In this document: piece after piece, positions 18,219 through 26,649 of the stretch
Layout: each line of letters opens with the position of its first letter
How positions within the stretch are numbered: position 1 is the first letter of the stretch
From: Planctomycetota bacterium
GTDB taxonomy: Bacteria > Planctomycetota > Planctomycetia > Gemmatales > Gemmataceae
Reading direction: 5' to 3'
Assembly (NCBI GenBank): GCA_016872605.1
Contig: VGZI01000018.1
Span: 1-59,587, forward strand
Length of the DNA stretch: 59,587 nt
Position numbers and translations under genes: made by a program
Notes under the pieces: generated by a model
Databases searched by the model: none
The model's input: only the letters and a program-made list of their open reading frames with translations
Told to the model about the DNA's origin: nothing

Positions 18219-19553
18219 CTACAGCATCGCGCCCACTTCCGCACACAGCTTTTTCGCATCCGCCGACTGTGGCGCCTCGGCAATCACTCGGACGATCGGT
18301 TCGGTGTTGCTGGATCGCACGTGGACCCAGCGGTCCGCCCAATCGAGCCGCAGCCCGTCGAGCCGATTGACCTTCGCATCCGGCCAGCTTTGTTCGAGCT
18401 TCGCGAAGAGGCCGGGCAACCGATCGGGCGACACCTCGTACTTGTCTTTGACGATTGCATAATGAGGCAACTCGGCGATGATCTGAGACAGCGTCTTTCC
18501 GGTGTCGGCCAGAAGTTGCAGCACCATGCCCATGCCGATGAATGGATCGCGGACCCAGCCGACGCGCGGGTCGATAACGCCGCCGTTGCCTTCGCCTCCC
18601 AACACGGCATCGACCTCGCGCATCTTGGCGACGACGTTGGCCTCGCCGACCGCCGAGCGATGACAAACGACGGCGAACTTCTTCGCGATGTCTTCGCTGA
18701 TGCGCGAACTCGACATGTTGATGACGATCGGCCCCGCTTTCTGTTTAAGCCGGCACAGGGCCGCCAGTGCAAATGTGAGCTCTTCGCCGATGTATCGGCC
18801 CGTCTCATCGATGATCGCCAGGCGATCCGAATCGGGATCGAGCACGAAGCCGGCGCTGACTTGATATTGCGACACCAAGGGCAACAGGGCAGTCAGATTA
18901 TCTTCGAGCGGCTCCGGGGGATGCGTGAAGTCGCCGTCAGGATTGCCGCCGTGCATGACAGCTTCGGCTTGCAGCGAATCCATCAGCGCCTTGCCGAGTG
19001 GTCCACCGGCGCCGCCGTTGGCATCGAGCAGAACCCGAAAACCGCGGGCGCGAATGCGCGTAACATCAACGAGTTGAAGTACACGTTCGCGGTGGGCATC
19101 CTCGGCTTGATGATTCTCACGAACGAAGCCGATTTTTTCATGCCCGACCAGTGCAAACGATGCTGTATCAAAGATTTGCTTGACGATCTTTCCTTGTTCG
19201 GGCGACAGGACGGCGCCGTCGGGACCGAAAAGTTTCAGTCCGTTCCACGGGGCCGGATTATGGCTCGCCGTGATCTGAATGCCGCCCGCCGCGCCGAGTT
19301 GGCGGACGGCCAGTCCGCAGGTCGGCGTAGGCACGATGCCAAGATCATGAATCTCGCACCCGCACGATGTCAGCCCGGCAATAACGGCGTGGCGCAGCAT
19401 CATCCCGCTGGGCCGCGAATCGCGCGACAACACCACTGGCCTGCCCTTGAGGTACGTGCCGAGAGCCTGAGCAAACGCCAAAGCCACGGACGGCGAAAGG
19501 CCGCTGCCAATGATGCCGCGAATTCCTGAGACGCTGACGATCAACTCGCTCAT
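18219..19553 (-). CDS. glmM: Phosphoglucosamine/phosphomannomutase
   Basis: 444 residues from ATG 19553 (GGAG upstream; an ATG at 19592 has poor context). All four motifs of the alpha-D-phosphohexomutases are present: phosphoserine loop with Ser97 in ITASHNPAPWNGLK, metal loop DPDSDR, sugar loop GEGNGG, and phosphate loop RSSNTEP. The N-terminus VSVSGIRGIIG fits the archaeal-like/GlmM branch, so glucosamine-6-P to glucosamine-1-P for cell-wall precursors is the best guess; phosphomannomutase or phosphoglucomutase are possible. The D-amino-acid transaminase gene lies 61 bases upstream on the same strand; both can feed peptidoglycan synthesis. Confidence 0.88.
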   Translation of the reverse strand: MSELIVSVSGIRGIIGSGLSPSVALAFAQALGTYLKGRPVVLSRDSRPSGMMLRHAVIAGLTSCGCEIHDLGIVPTPTCGLAVRQLGAAGGIQITASHNPAPWNGLKLFGPDGAVLSPEQGKIVKQIFDTASFALVGHEKIGFVRENHQAEDAHRERVLQLVDVTRIRARGFRVLLDANGGAGGPLGKALMDSLQAEAVMHGGNPDGDFTHPPEPLEDNLTALLPLVSQYQVSAGFVLDPDSDRLAIIDETGRYIGEELTFALAALCRLKQKAGPIVINMSSSRISEDIAKKFAVVCHRSAVGEANVVAKMREVDAVLGGEGNGGVIDPRVGWVRDPFIGMGMVLQLLADTGKTLSQIIAELPHYAIVKDKYEVSPDRLPGLFAKLEQSWPDAKVNRLDGLRLDWADRWVHVRSSNTEPIVRVIAEAPQSADAKKLCAEVGAML

Positions 19554-19614
19554 GGAATCTCCGAGAGCACACAGCGCAAGCAAGTGCCGCATTTGCTTGC
19601 GCTGCGCGCTCGGA

Positions 19615-20469
19615 TCATTTACGCAAAAACGCCTGCACGTTCTCCGTGTACACCGCCTGCAAGCGCCGGGTCAGCGGGCCCGGCTTCCCCGACTTCACCA
19701 CTCGTCCATCGACTTGAATGATCGGCAACACCTCGCACGTCGTGCCGACCAGGAACAACTCGTCCGCTTCATCCAGTTCGCGCCGATGCAACATGCGTTC
19801 GACGACTTCGATGTTCGCCTGGGCGCATAGCTTGACGACGTAGTTGCGTGTAATGCTGGGGAGCACGTTGGCCTTCAGCGGCGTCGTGTGCAGTTGCCCG
19901 TTCTTGATAGCGAAGAAGCTCGAATGCGACGCCTCGGTCAGCGTGCCGTCGGGCAGATACAAAATCGCCTCGGCACACCCCGCCTCGGTAGCCGCCTGAT
20001 TGGCGAGGACGTTGCCCAGCAGGTTCGTCGTCTTGATGTCGGCCCGATGCCAGCGCAAGTCCGGATGCGTGATGACCGAGCAACCCGTTTGGCACAACGG
20101 CCGATACGTGTCGGCGTACTCCTGAATCCACAGTAGTTCGAGCGGGACGGCGTCCTTCGGAAACGCATGCTTGCGCGGCGCCGAACCACGCGTGACTTGC
20201 AAATACGCCATCGCCTCGGTGAACCCGCCGGCCTTGATCGTCTCGTGCATACGCCGACGCATCCGCGGCATGTCGACACCGGTGATTCGCAGTTCACTAA
20301 GGCCGCGCGTGAAGCGATCGAAGTGCTCGTCCTCCAACCACGGCTTGCCCTGATAGACGCGCAGTACTTCATAGACAGCGTCGCCGAAGATGAAGCCGCG
20401 ATCGAGCGCGGAGATTCGTAGTTCGTCCAGCGGCATGATCTTTCCGTGCAGATTCGCGAGGGGGTTCAT
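19615..20469 (-). CDS. dat: D-amino-acid (D-alanine) transaminase, class IV
   Basis: 284 residues, the usual length of fold-type IV PLP aminotransferases. The PLP lysine is Lys146 in RWHRADIKTTNLLGNVLANQ, very like RWLRCDIKSLNLL of Bacillus D-amino-acid transaminase, whereas branched-chain enzymes differ here. Other features: LDRGFIFGDAVYEVLRVYQG, the PLP-phosphate loop LTEASHSSFF, and GTTCEVLPI. It interconverts D-Ala and 2-oxoglutarate with pyruvate and D-Glu, giving D-Glu/D-Ala for the wall. ATG at 20469. Probably cotranscribed with the mutase downstream (61-base gap). The protein is related to IlvE, so a branched-chain role is not excluded. Confidence 0.85.
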   Translation of the reverse strand: MNPLANLHGKIMPLDELRISALDRGFIFGDAVYEVLRVYQGKPWLEDEHFDRFTRGLSELRITGVDMPRMRRRMHETIKAGGFTEAMAYLQVTRGSAPRKHAFPKDAVPLELLWIQEYADTYRPLCQTGCSVITHPDLRWHRADIKTTNLLGNVLANQAATEAGCAEAILYLPDGTLTEASHSSFFAIKNGQLHTTPLKANVLPSITRNYVVKLCAQANIEVVERMLHRRELDEADELFLVGTTCEVLPIIQVDGRVVKSGKPGPLTRRLQAVYTENVQAFLRK

Positions 20470-20486
20470 ACCTGAAGCTCTCTGAG

Positions 20487-20548
20487 TTGCCGCTTGCGGC
20501 TTCGCGATCGCGCGACGCCATGCGAGCGCGAAGCCGCCAGCGGCGAAC
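20487..20548. repeat. Family D palindrome (CCGCTTGCGGCTTCG)
   Basis: Left arm GCCGCTTGCGGCTTCGCG, right arm CGCGAAGCCGCCAGCGGC, loop ~20 nt, between the methyltransferase stop and the transaminase start. Two more copies at 41853-41908 and 48973-49028. Confidence 0.8.
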
Positions 20549-20551
20549 GGG

Positions 20552-21250
20552 TTATTTCTTTTCTTTGGCCGCCGGTTCCAGTCGCTCGAAGCGCAAAAAG
20601 TAATTCTCCTTGAGCATCTTGATCTCGTCGAGCTGCTTGAAGCCCGCGTCGCGAATCTCGGCGGAGAGGACCTCCTGGCCGGCGCGGACGTGGTTCATGA
20701 CCCATTCGCTCGACGTGCCCTGCACGCGTTTGAAATCGATCACCATCAACTGCCCGCCCGGCTTGAGGGCGCGATGGATCGATTGCAGCGTTTTGCGTGG
20801 AAACTCGAAATGATGATACGTGTCGCAGACGAACGCCAGGTCAATGGACCGCTCCGGCAGATTAGTCGACGTCTGATCGCAGAGCACGCCCGCGACATTC
20901 TTGATACCTTGCGCCATGCACGTCTTGTCGATGTGTCCGAGAAACCCCTTGGAGATTTCGACGGCGTAGACCTTTCCCTTGTCGCCAACTTCCTTGGCGA
21001 AAAGACGCGTGAACAGCCCGGTGCCAGCGCCGATGTCGGCGACTGCCGTGCCGGGCTTGATCTTGCACGCAGCGACGATCGCTTTTCGCTGGGCGAAGAT
21101 CTCGCGGCTCTCGACTTCGAACTTTTCCAGAAATCCTTTGACGTCCGGATTCTCGAACGGCTTGTTGATGCCGGGGCGCACACTTTTTTCCTGCGCGACG
21201 GTCGGCAGGGAGATCAAGAGAAAGCCGAAGACAATAAGAATACGGTTCAT
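20552..21250 (-). CDS. Class I SAM-dependent methyltransferase with signal peptide
   Basis: 232 residues from ATG 21250 (GAGAGAACGA upstream; ATG 21271 seems too far). The first ~21 residues MNRILIVFGFLLISLPTVAQ form a standard cleavable signal, so the enzyme seems to be exported. The core is a class I methyltransferase: motif I VADIGAGTGLFTRLFA, acidic post-I VYAVEISKG, motif IV DLAFVCDTYHHF, and LKPGGQLMVID. Most methyltransferases need cytoplasmic SAM, so an exported one is odd; such signal-bearing Rossmann proteins do occur in Planctomycetes. Substrate unknown. Upstream lies the histidine kinase. Confidence 0.85.
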   Translation of the reverse strand: MNRILIVFGFLLISLPTVAQEKSVRPGINKPFENPDVKGFLEKFEVESREIFAQRKAIVAACKIKPGTAVADIGAGTGLFTRLFAKEVGDKGKVYAVEISKGFLGHIDKTCMAQGIKNVAGVLCDQTSTNLPERSIDLAFVCDTYHHFEFPRKTLQSIHRALKPGGQLMVIDFKRVQGTSSEWVMNHVRAGQEVLSAEIRDAGFKQLDEIKMLKENYFLRFERLEPAAKEKK

Positions 21251-21315
21251 TCGTTCTCTCGGATAGAGCACGCGGCAAAGCGGGCCGCGACGCGGGCGCT
21301 AATCGAGCATCGGGG

Positions 21316-22080
21316 TCACACAGGCAATCGTATCGTGAACTTGGTTCCCTTGCCAGGCTCGCTTTGCACGTCGATCGCGCCGTGATGGGCTTCGATGATT
21401 TTCTTTGTGGTCGGCAGGCCAAGTCCGGAGCCGCCCGATTTCGCCTTGGTCGAGAAGAACGGCCGGAAGATCTTGGGCAACACGTCCGCAGCGATGCCGA
21501 CGCCAGTGTCGATCATGTTCACGACGACCGATCGATGCGCGTTAGCCGGAAGCGCGAGCGACGGATCGCGCGCTCCGTCGCTTGCGCTTCCGGTTAACAA
21601 TACCGTCGCGGTGATCGTGAGTTCGCCGCCGTTGGGCATGGCCTGGACCGCGTTGAGCATGAGGTTCAAGAGCGCTTGCCGCATCATCTCGCTGTTGAGC
21701 GGCAACGTCGGCAGGTCGGCGGGAAGGAACGCCTTGATGTCGATGTTCGCAGCCCGAGCGGTCGGCGTAAAAAAGTCAATCATTTCCTCGATCAGCTTGC
21801 GCAAGTCGCCCGGCTCGAGCGGCACCTCCTTGATGCGGGCGAACTGCAGAAAATCGTTGGACAGATCGACAAGGCGCTGGCATTCGCCCTGAAGCCTTTG
21901 GATGCGAGTCAATGCGCGGCGCTCACGCTGAGTTTCCGGGTTTTGGAAATCCTCGCCGAGCAGTTGCAAGTTGAGATTGAGCGTGTTGAGATGATTCTTG
22001 ATTTCGTGAATAAAGCCGCCCGCGAGCTCGGCGAGCGCGGCATAGTCGTCGGGGGATTGTGGGGGTGATGCTGTGGACAT
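21316..22080 (-). CDS. Soluble histidine kinase with palindrome-derived insert
   Basis: 254 residues from ATG 22080. HisKA: His25 in GGFIHEIKNHLNTLN. HATPase: N box NLMLNAVQAM, G1 IDTGVGIAAD, F PKIFRPFFSTK, G2 GGSGLGLPTTKKII. There is no membrane segment or sensor domain in this protein, so it takes its signal from elsewhere. Between the N and G1 boxes about 20 residues (LTGSASDGARDPSLALPANAH) are encoded by a 58-base palindrome (21541-21598); normal kinases have a few residues here. An earlier in-frame ATG at 22110 lies inside an AT-rich repeat and has no ribosome site. No response regulator is adjacent. Confidence 0.85.
   Translation of the reverse strand: MSTASPPQSPDDYAALAELAGGFIHEIKNHLNTLNLNLQLLGEDFQNPETQRERRALTRIQRLQGECQRLVDLSNDFLQFARIKEVPLEPGDLRKLIEEMIDFFTPTARAANIDIKAFLPADLPTLPLNSEMMRQALLNLMLNAVQAMPNGGELTITATVLLTGSASDGARDPSLALPANAHRSVVVNMIDTGVGIAADVLPKIFRPFFSTKAKSGGSGLGLPTTKKIIEAHHGAIDVQSEPGKGTKFTIRLPV
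21541..21598. repeat. Palindromic element inside the kinase coding region (family E)
   Basis: Arms 21541-21565 and 21574-21598 (25 nt) are complementary at 23 positions, and the two exceptions are G/A transitions that still give G-U pairs in RNA. Left arm begins GTTAGCCGGAAGCGCGAGCG; the loop is TCGCGCGC. The element is read through in the kinase frame. The same GTTAGCCGGA tip occurs at 29804-29899. Confidence 0.9.
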
Positions 22081-22094
22081 GACGTCACCAAAGA

Positions 22095-22190
22095 AATTAG
22101 CAATTGACAATTAGCAATTATCAATTGCAAATTGCCGACCGAGATTCTTCCAATTGGCAATTGCTAATTGCGAATTGTCAATTGCTAATT
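22095..22190. repeat. AT-rich inverted repeat between pnp and the kinase
   Basis: Perfect 18-nt outer arms (AATTAGCAATTGACAATT at 22095-22112 and its complement at 22173-22190), extending with a few mismatches to about 40 nt per arm built from CAATTG/GCAATT units. It is strikingly AT-rich for a ~60% GC region and fills the gap between the pnp stop and the kinase start. Origin unknown; it would form a long stable hairpin in RNA and could separate the two genes' transcripts. Confidence 0.85.
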
Positions 22191-22196
22191 CTTCAG

Positions 22197-24389
22197 TTAA
22201 TCCTGCGGAGGCCGCTGCGATCGTTCCCCACGATCGCCGCGCGGTGGACGATCGCCCTGTTGCGGGCGCTCACCCTGCGGCGCCGGCGCCGGTGCACCGC
22301 CCTTTTGCTCGCGCAGCACTGCTTTGCGCGACAGCTTGACGCGGTCCTGATCGTCGATAGCGATGACCTTCACCTTCATCATGTCGCCGACCTTGCAGAC
22401 GCTGTCGACCCGGTCGACGAACTTGTCGTCCAGTTCGCTGATATGGCACAGTCCGTCGCGGCCCGGCAGAATCTCGATGAACGCGCCGAAGTCCTTAACC
22501 GAGGTGACTCGGCCTTCGTAAATCTTGCCGATGCGAACTTCCTCACACAGCGATTCGACGATGAGCTTGGCCTGCTCGGCGCCTTCGGCGCTGGCGTGAG
22601 CAATCTCGACGGTGCCGTCTTCCTGAATGTCGATCTTGGCGCCGGTCTGTTCCTGAATGCCGCGGATGGTTTTGCCGCCCGGACCGATGAGCAAGCCGAT
22701 CTTTTCCGGGTGAATCTTGGTCCGCAGCATGCGCGGGGCGTGCTTGCTTGTCTCGGCGCGCGGAAAACGCAAGGTCATGACGATGGCCTTGAGGATTTCG
22801 CGGCGTGCCTCTTTGGCCTGGTCGAGGGTGGCGCGAATGATTTCTTCGCTGATGCCGTCGATTTTGAGGTCGAGCTGGATACCGGTGATGCCGCGGATGG
22901 TGCCTGCGACTTTGAAGTCCATGTCTCCGAAGTGATCTTCGTCGCCCATGATGTCGGTGAGGAGGATCCAACCGCTGGGCTCCTTGACAAGTCCGATAGA
23001 GATGCCGGCGACCGGATCGCTGATCGGAACGCCTGCGTCCATGAGGGCCAACGTTCCGCCGCAGACGCTTGCCATGCTTGAGGAGCCATTGGACTCGAGG
23101 ATGTCGGAGACGAGGCGGATCGTGTAGGGGAACTTCTCCTGGCTGGGGATGACCGGCTTCAGGCTGCGTTCGGCCAATGCGCCATGGCCGATCTCGCGAC
23201 GGCCGGGACCGCGGATTGGCTTGCATTCACCGACGGAGAACGGCGGGAAATTGTAATCGAGCATGAATCGCTTGGCGTATTCGTCGACGAGGCCATCGAC
23301 GCGCTGTTCGTCGGCCGCGGTGCCGAGCACGGTCGTGACCAGTGCTTGCGTTTCGCCGCGTGTGAACAGGGCTGACCCGTGAACGCGCGGCAACACGCCG
23401 ACTTCGCACGCCAGCGGACGGATTTCCTTGGCAGTGCGGCCATCGATGCGGCTGCCGTCGAGAATGAGCGCTCGCACGGTGTGCTCTTCAAGCCAATCGA
23501 ATGCTTGTGCCACCTGCTCCGGCGTGTACGGTCCGTCGCCGGTCTCCGGCACGAGTTCATCGAAGACGCGATCGCGCAGGCCGCGAATGGCGTCGGCGCG
23601 AGCGAGCTTACCCTTGGTCTGCTTTAGTTCGCGGAATTCGGCGCCATACTTTTGCTTCAGCAAATCCTTGACCGGATTCTGCGGAGGCGCCGGTGGATAG
23701 TCCTTCGTCGGCAGGCCGGCCTTTTCGCGCAGCGATTCGATAAGGTCGATCACGCTGCGAATCTGCTCGTGTCCGAACTGGATCGCCTGGACCATCGCGT
23801 CTTCCGGCATTTCCCGCGAAAATCCCTCGATCATCGTGATGGCGTCGCGCGTCCCGGCGACGATCAGATCAAGATCGCTTTCTTCCATCTGCGAAATTGT
23901 CGGCATTGCGACGAATTGGCCATTCACCCGGCCCACGCGCATAGCGCCGGTGACCTTCAGGAACGGGATCGGCGACACATGCAGCGCGGCGCTGGCGCCG
24001 ATCATGCACAACACATCCGGATCGTTCTCGCGATCGAACGACATCGCCGAAGTCATGATCTGCACTTCGTTGAAATAACCCGAAGGGAAAAGGGGACGGA
24101 TAGGGCGATCGATGAGGCGCGAAGTAAGAATTTCTTTGGTGGTCGGCCGACCTTCTCGTTTGATGAATCCGCCGGGGAATTTGCCGGCGGAGTAGGTTTT
24201 CTCGCGATAGTCGACGACGAGCGGGAAGAAGCCGCGGGCCTCGTCGGCGGCGCCCTGGCACGCCGCGGTCAGCGTGAGGGTTTCGCCGAGGGCGACCACG
24301 ACAGAGCCGTGTGCCTGTTTTGCGATTTTTCCGGTTTCGAGATAGAGAGTTTGCCCGCCGATTTGCGTTTCAACACGACATGCCTGCAC
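22197..24389 (-). CDS. pnp: Polynucleotide phosphorylase
   Basis: 730 residues, full length. Two RNase PH folds (1-~230 and ~320-545) joined by an all-helical domain, then KH with LLIGPGGKTIRGI (~567) and S1 (YEGRVTSVKDFGAFIEILPG, ~628-700), and a short Arg/Gly/Pro tail like RGG tails of RNA-binding proteins. The catalytic part of the second RNase PH domain carries GDEDHFGDMDFKVAG (phosphate and metal site). It degrades RNA 3' to 5' by phosphorolysis and acts with RNase E, whose gene is 10 kb away. The rpsO gene lies just upstream on the same strand, the classic rpsO-pnp order. Confidence 0.96.
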   Translation of the reverse strand: MQACRVETQIGGQTLYLETGKIAKQAHGSVVVALGETLTLTAACQGAADEARGFFPLVVDYREKTYSAGKFPGGFIKREGRPTTKEILTSRLIDRPIRPLFPSGYFNEVQIMTSAMSFDRENDPDVLCMIGASAALHVSPIPFLKVTGAMRVGRVNGQFVAMPTISQMEESDLDLIVAGTRDAITMIEGFSREMPEDAMVQAIQFGHEQIRSVIDLIESLREKAGLPTKDYPPAPPQNPVKDLLKQKYGAEFRELKQTKGKLARADAIRGLRDRVFDELVPETGDGPYTPEQVAQAFDWLEEHTVRALILDGSRIDGRTAKEIRPLACEVGVLPRVHGSALFTRGETQALVTTVLGTAADEQRVDGLVDEYAKRFMLDYNFPPFSVGECKPIRGPGRREIGHGALAERSLKPVIPSQEKFPYTIRLVSDILESNGSSSMASVCGGTLALMDAGVPISDPVAGISIGLVKEPSGWILLTDIMGDEDHFGDMDFKVAGTIRGITGIQLDLKIDGISEEIIRATLDQAKEARREILKAIVMTLRFPRAETSKHAPRMLRTKIHPEKIGLLIGPGGKTIRGIQEQTGAKIDIQEDGTVEIAHASAEGAEQAKLIVESLCEEVRIGKIYEGRVTSVKDFGAFIEILPGRDGLCHISELDDKFVDRVDSVCKVGDMMKVKVIAIDDQDRVKLSRKAVLREQKGGAPAPAPQGERPQQGDRPPRGDRGERSQRPPQD

Positions 24390-24415
24390 GGAAGATACCT
24401 CATGTGGTATCGGCA

Positions 24416-24500
24416 GCAGTCAGGAGTCAGGGATCAGGAATCAGGGGTCAGAATCGGAGGAATGCGTCCTTTGATTTCTGACTGCTGACTCCTGACTCCT
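24416..24500. repeat. TCAGGAGTCAGG-type repeats in the rpsO-pnp gap
   Basis: Left part has tandem units of TCAGGAGTCAGGGATCAGG, right part their reverse complement (CTGACTGCTGACTCCTGACT). The whole 109-base gap between rpsO and pnp is this element. In E. coli the same gap holds an RNase III-processed hairpin that controls pnp; whether this one has the same role is speculation. Confidence 0.7.
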
Positions 24501-24768
24501 ATTTACGGAGGCCTAGCTTGTTGACGACGGCGAGGTAGCGGTTGCGATCGATGTTGCGCAAATAGTTGAGCAATCCGGACCGCTTGCTGACCATCATCAG
24601 CAGGCCACGCCGGCTCGCGTGATCCTTCTTGTGCACGCGCAGATGCTCGGTCAATTGCGTGATGCGCTCGGTGAGCAATGCGATCTGCACTTCGGGCGAG
24701 CCGGTATCATTGGCTTTGCGCCGATAGGTATCAATCAATTCAGTTTTGCGGTCTTTTGTGATCGCCAT
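24499..24768 (-). CDS. rpsO: 30S ribosomal protein S15
   Basis: 89 residues, exactly the family length, from ATG 24768 (GTGAGG upstream; an ATG at 24795 would add nine non-conserved residues). Hallmarks: [34 protein letters not shown] and the C-terminal [25 protein letters not shown]15 binds 16S rRNA helices h20-h22. Upstream is a strong promoter, downstream is pnp. Confidence 0.97.
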   Translation of the reverse strand: MAITKDRKTELIDTYRRKANDTGSPEVQIALLTERITQLTEHLRVHKKDHASRRGLLMMVSKRSGLLNYLRNIDRNRYLAVVNKLGLRK

Positions 24769-24914
24769 ACCGGTCCTCACCACCTCCGACACCAACGACT
24801 TTACTGCCTAGGAAATCTTGAATAACCCGTTACACTTTTGTCCTGAATAGCTTATGAACGTCGGTGCGATTGCCAAGGGGGATCGTGCAATTTCTCGTCG
24901 ATACGAGGAATCGT

Positions 24915-24943
24915 TTTATACCGTACTGCCAGCGCATTGACAA
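24915..24943 (-). promoter_or_regulatory. Sigma70-type promoter of rpsO(-pnp)
   Basis: TTGTCA (24938-24943), 17-nt spacer, TATAAA (24915-24920) on the minus strand, about 150 bases upstream of the rpsO ATG. The long leader could carry an S15-binding regulatory structure, as is known for rpsO in other bacteria; I do not see one by eye. Confidence 0.75.
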
Positions 24944-25067
24944 TCGCAACGTGCAATTTTTTTCTTGCCCGGTGCGTCGTTTCCGTGAACAATGATCGCA
25001 TCGCTCCGGAACTCCCCAGCGTCCCGCGTTGGCGCTTCGTGCTGGCCCAAATTCTTGGAGACATCGC

Positions 25068-25718
25068 ATGACCCCGCTCGAACATCTCCGCATCGCCATG
25101 GCCGACGTTGAGGCCTACTACAAAAAGCAAGGCATCTTCCAGGGCAAGTTTGGTTTCGGCAAGCGGCCAGCCCTTATCGTTATCGACATGGCCTACGGCT
25201 GGACCGATCCGGCGTACGCGGGTGGGTCGGCCCGGCTCGACCCGGCGGTCGCCGCCATTGCCCAGCTATTGCCGGTCGCGCGGGCCAAGAAAGTCCCAGT
25301 CATCTACACGACGTCGCCGCCCTGGATAAAGATGCCGCAAAAGTCCGCCGCCGACTTCTCGCCGAATTTTCGCAAGTGGGACGAACGCGCCTGCGCCATC
25401 GACGAACGCATCAAGCCGATGCCGGGCGAGTATCTCATTTACAAAGAATACGCCAGCGGTTTCGCCGGCACCGCGCTCGCCGGACACCTCATGGCCGATA
25501 GTATCGACACGCTGCTCATTACGGGTTGCTCGACCAGCGCCTGCGTCCGAGCGACCGCGACGGACGCCAAGACATGTCATCTCAAGCCGATCATCGTTCG
25601 CGAAGGCGTGCAGGACCGCAGTGAAATCTGCCACGAGTTCACGCTGTTCGACATCCAAGCCCGCTTTGCCGACGTAGTGAGTCTCGACGAGACACTGACG
25701 TATTTGCGCAGTGTTTAG
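25068..25718 (+). CDS. Isochorismatase-fold hydrolase (N-carbamoylsarcosine amidase-like)
   Basis: 216 residues from ATG 25068 (GGAG 8 nt upstream). Catalytic triad visible as Asp40 in LIVIDMAYGW, Lys126 in LIYKEYASGF and Cys159 in GCSTSACVRATATDA. The N-terminal LEHLRIAMADVEAYYKKQGIF extension is typical of N-carbamoylsarcosine amidases. These enzymes cut an amide or carbamoyl bond through a Cys nucleophile; the substrate is uncertain. Followed closely by a metallophosphoesterase gene, likely in one operon. Confidence 0.85.
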   Translation: MTPLEHLRIAMADVEAYYKKQGIFQGKFGFGKRPALIVIDMAYGWTDPAYAGGSARLDPAVAAIAQLLPVARAKKVPVIYTTSPPWIKMPQKSAADFSPNFRKWDERACAIDERIKPMPGEYLIYKEYASGFAGTALAGHLMADSIDTLLITGCSTSACVRATATDAKTCHLKPIIVREGVQDRSEICHEFTLFDIQARFADVVSLDETLTYLRSV

Positions 25719-25737
25719 CCGCCTGTACAATGTACGC

Positions 25738-26619
25738 ATGCGAATCGCCATCACCGCGGACCTGCATTTCGGGCACAATCGGCTCGGCGACGAAGCGATG
25801 CACCAACTCCTTGCCCATCTCCAATCCCAACCCCCCGATGTGTTGCTCTTGGGCGGAGACATCGGGACCGACGAGCATTTCGAAGAATGCCTGATCCTGT
25901 TCAGTTCCTTGCCTGGCATCAAGGCGGTCGTACCAGGCAACCACGATGTCTGGGTCGTTGACGACGATCACCGCGGCAATTCGCTGGGCGTCTATGAACA
26001 GTACCTGCCTGATCTGTGCCAGCGCCACGGGTATCATTATCTCGACGCCGCGCCGCTAATTCTGAACGACGCCGAGCTCGCCATTGTCGGAACGATGAAT
26101 TGGTACGACTATTCCTGGTCGATCGAGCGAATGAAAGAGGAGGTTCCCAACTGGGAATTCCATCTCGCCAACAAGCTGTTTTCGCGAGGCAGGCACAACG
26201 ATGGCCGATTCGTCCGCTGGGACACGGATGACGTTTCCTTCACCCGGCGGCTCGTCGTGAATCTCGAAACGCAGTTGGTCCAATGCCTTGCACTAGTCGA
26301 GAAAGTCATTGTCATGACGCACCATCCAGCATTTCGCGGCATCGCATTTCCGCGTGCGGCGCCGGCGCAAGGCCTGGACGAATTGCTTTGGGAAGCTCTG
26401 TCGGGCAACCGCCGTCTTGAAGAATTGCTGGAGCGCCACGCCGATCGTATTCCGCTCGTGTTCTCCGGACATATCCATCGTGCAGTCGATACGACGTTCG
26501 GCCCGACGCGCGGCATCAACGTCGGCGGCGATTACCATTTCAAGCGGTTGCTGATGGTCGATTGGCCCACCGGCACGATCGAGGCGCTTACCTTCGGCGA
26601 CCCGGTGCGGCGGCGTTGA
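25738..26619 (+). CDS. Metallophosphoesterase
   Basis: 293 residues from ATG 25738, 20 bases after the upstream stop. All five metal motifs of the calcineurin-like family are present: DLHFGHN, GGDIG, GNHD, THHPAFRG and GHIH. No signal or membrane segment, so it is cytoplasmic. The best guess is a phosphodiesterase or protein/nucleotide phosphatase; nothing narrows it. An ATG at 25711 overlapping the upstream gene is possible but the motif DLHFGHN starts right after residue 6 of the shorter form. Confidence 0.85.
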   Translation: MRIAITADLHFGHNRLGDEAMHQLLAHLQSQPPDVLLLGGDIGTDEHFEECLILFSSLPGIKAVVPGNHDVWVVDDDHRGNSLGVYEQYLPDLCQRHGYHYLDAAPLILNDAELAIVGTMNWYDYSWSIERMKEEVPNWEFHLANKLFSRGRHNDGRFVRWDTDDVSFTRRLVVNLETQLVQCLALVEKVIVMTHHPAFRGIAFPRAAPAQGLDELLWEALSGNRRLEELLERHADRIPLVFSGHIHRAVDTTFGPTRGINVGGDYHFKRLLMVDWPTGTIEALTFGDPVRRR

Positions 26620-26649
26620 TTGAGATGTCGCGAACACGGCATGATCGAG

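Noticed and set aside
24416..24500. CRISPR array
   Set aside because: The units are too short, not separated by uniform unique spacers, and partly inverted.
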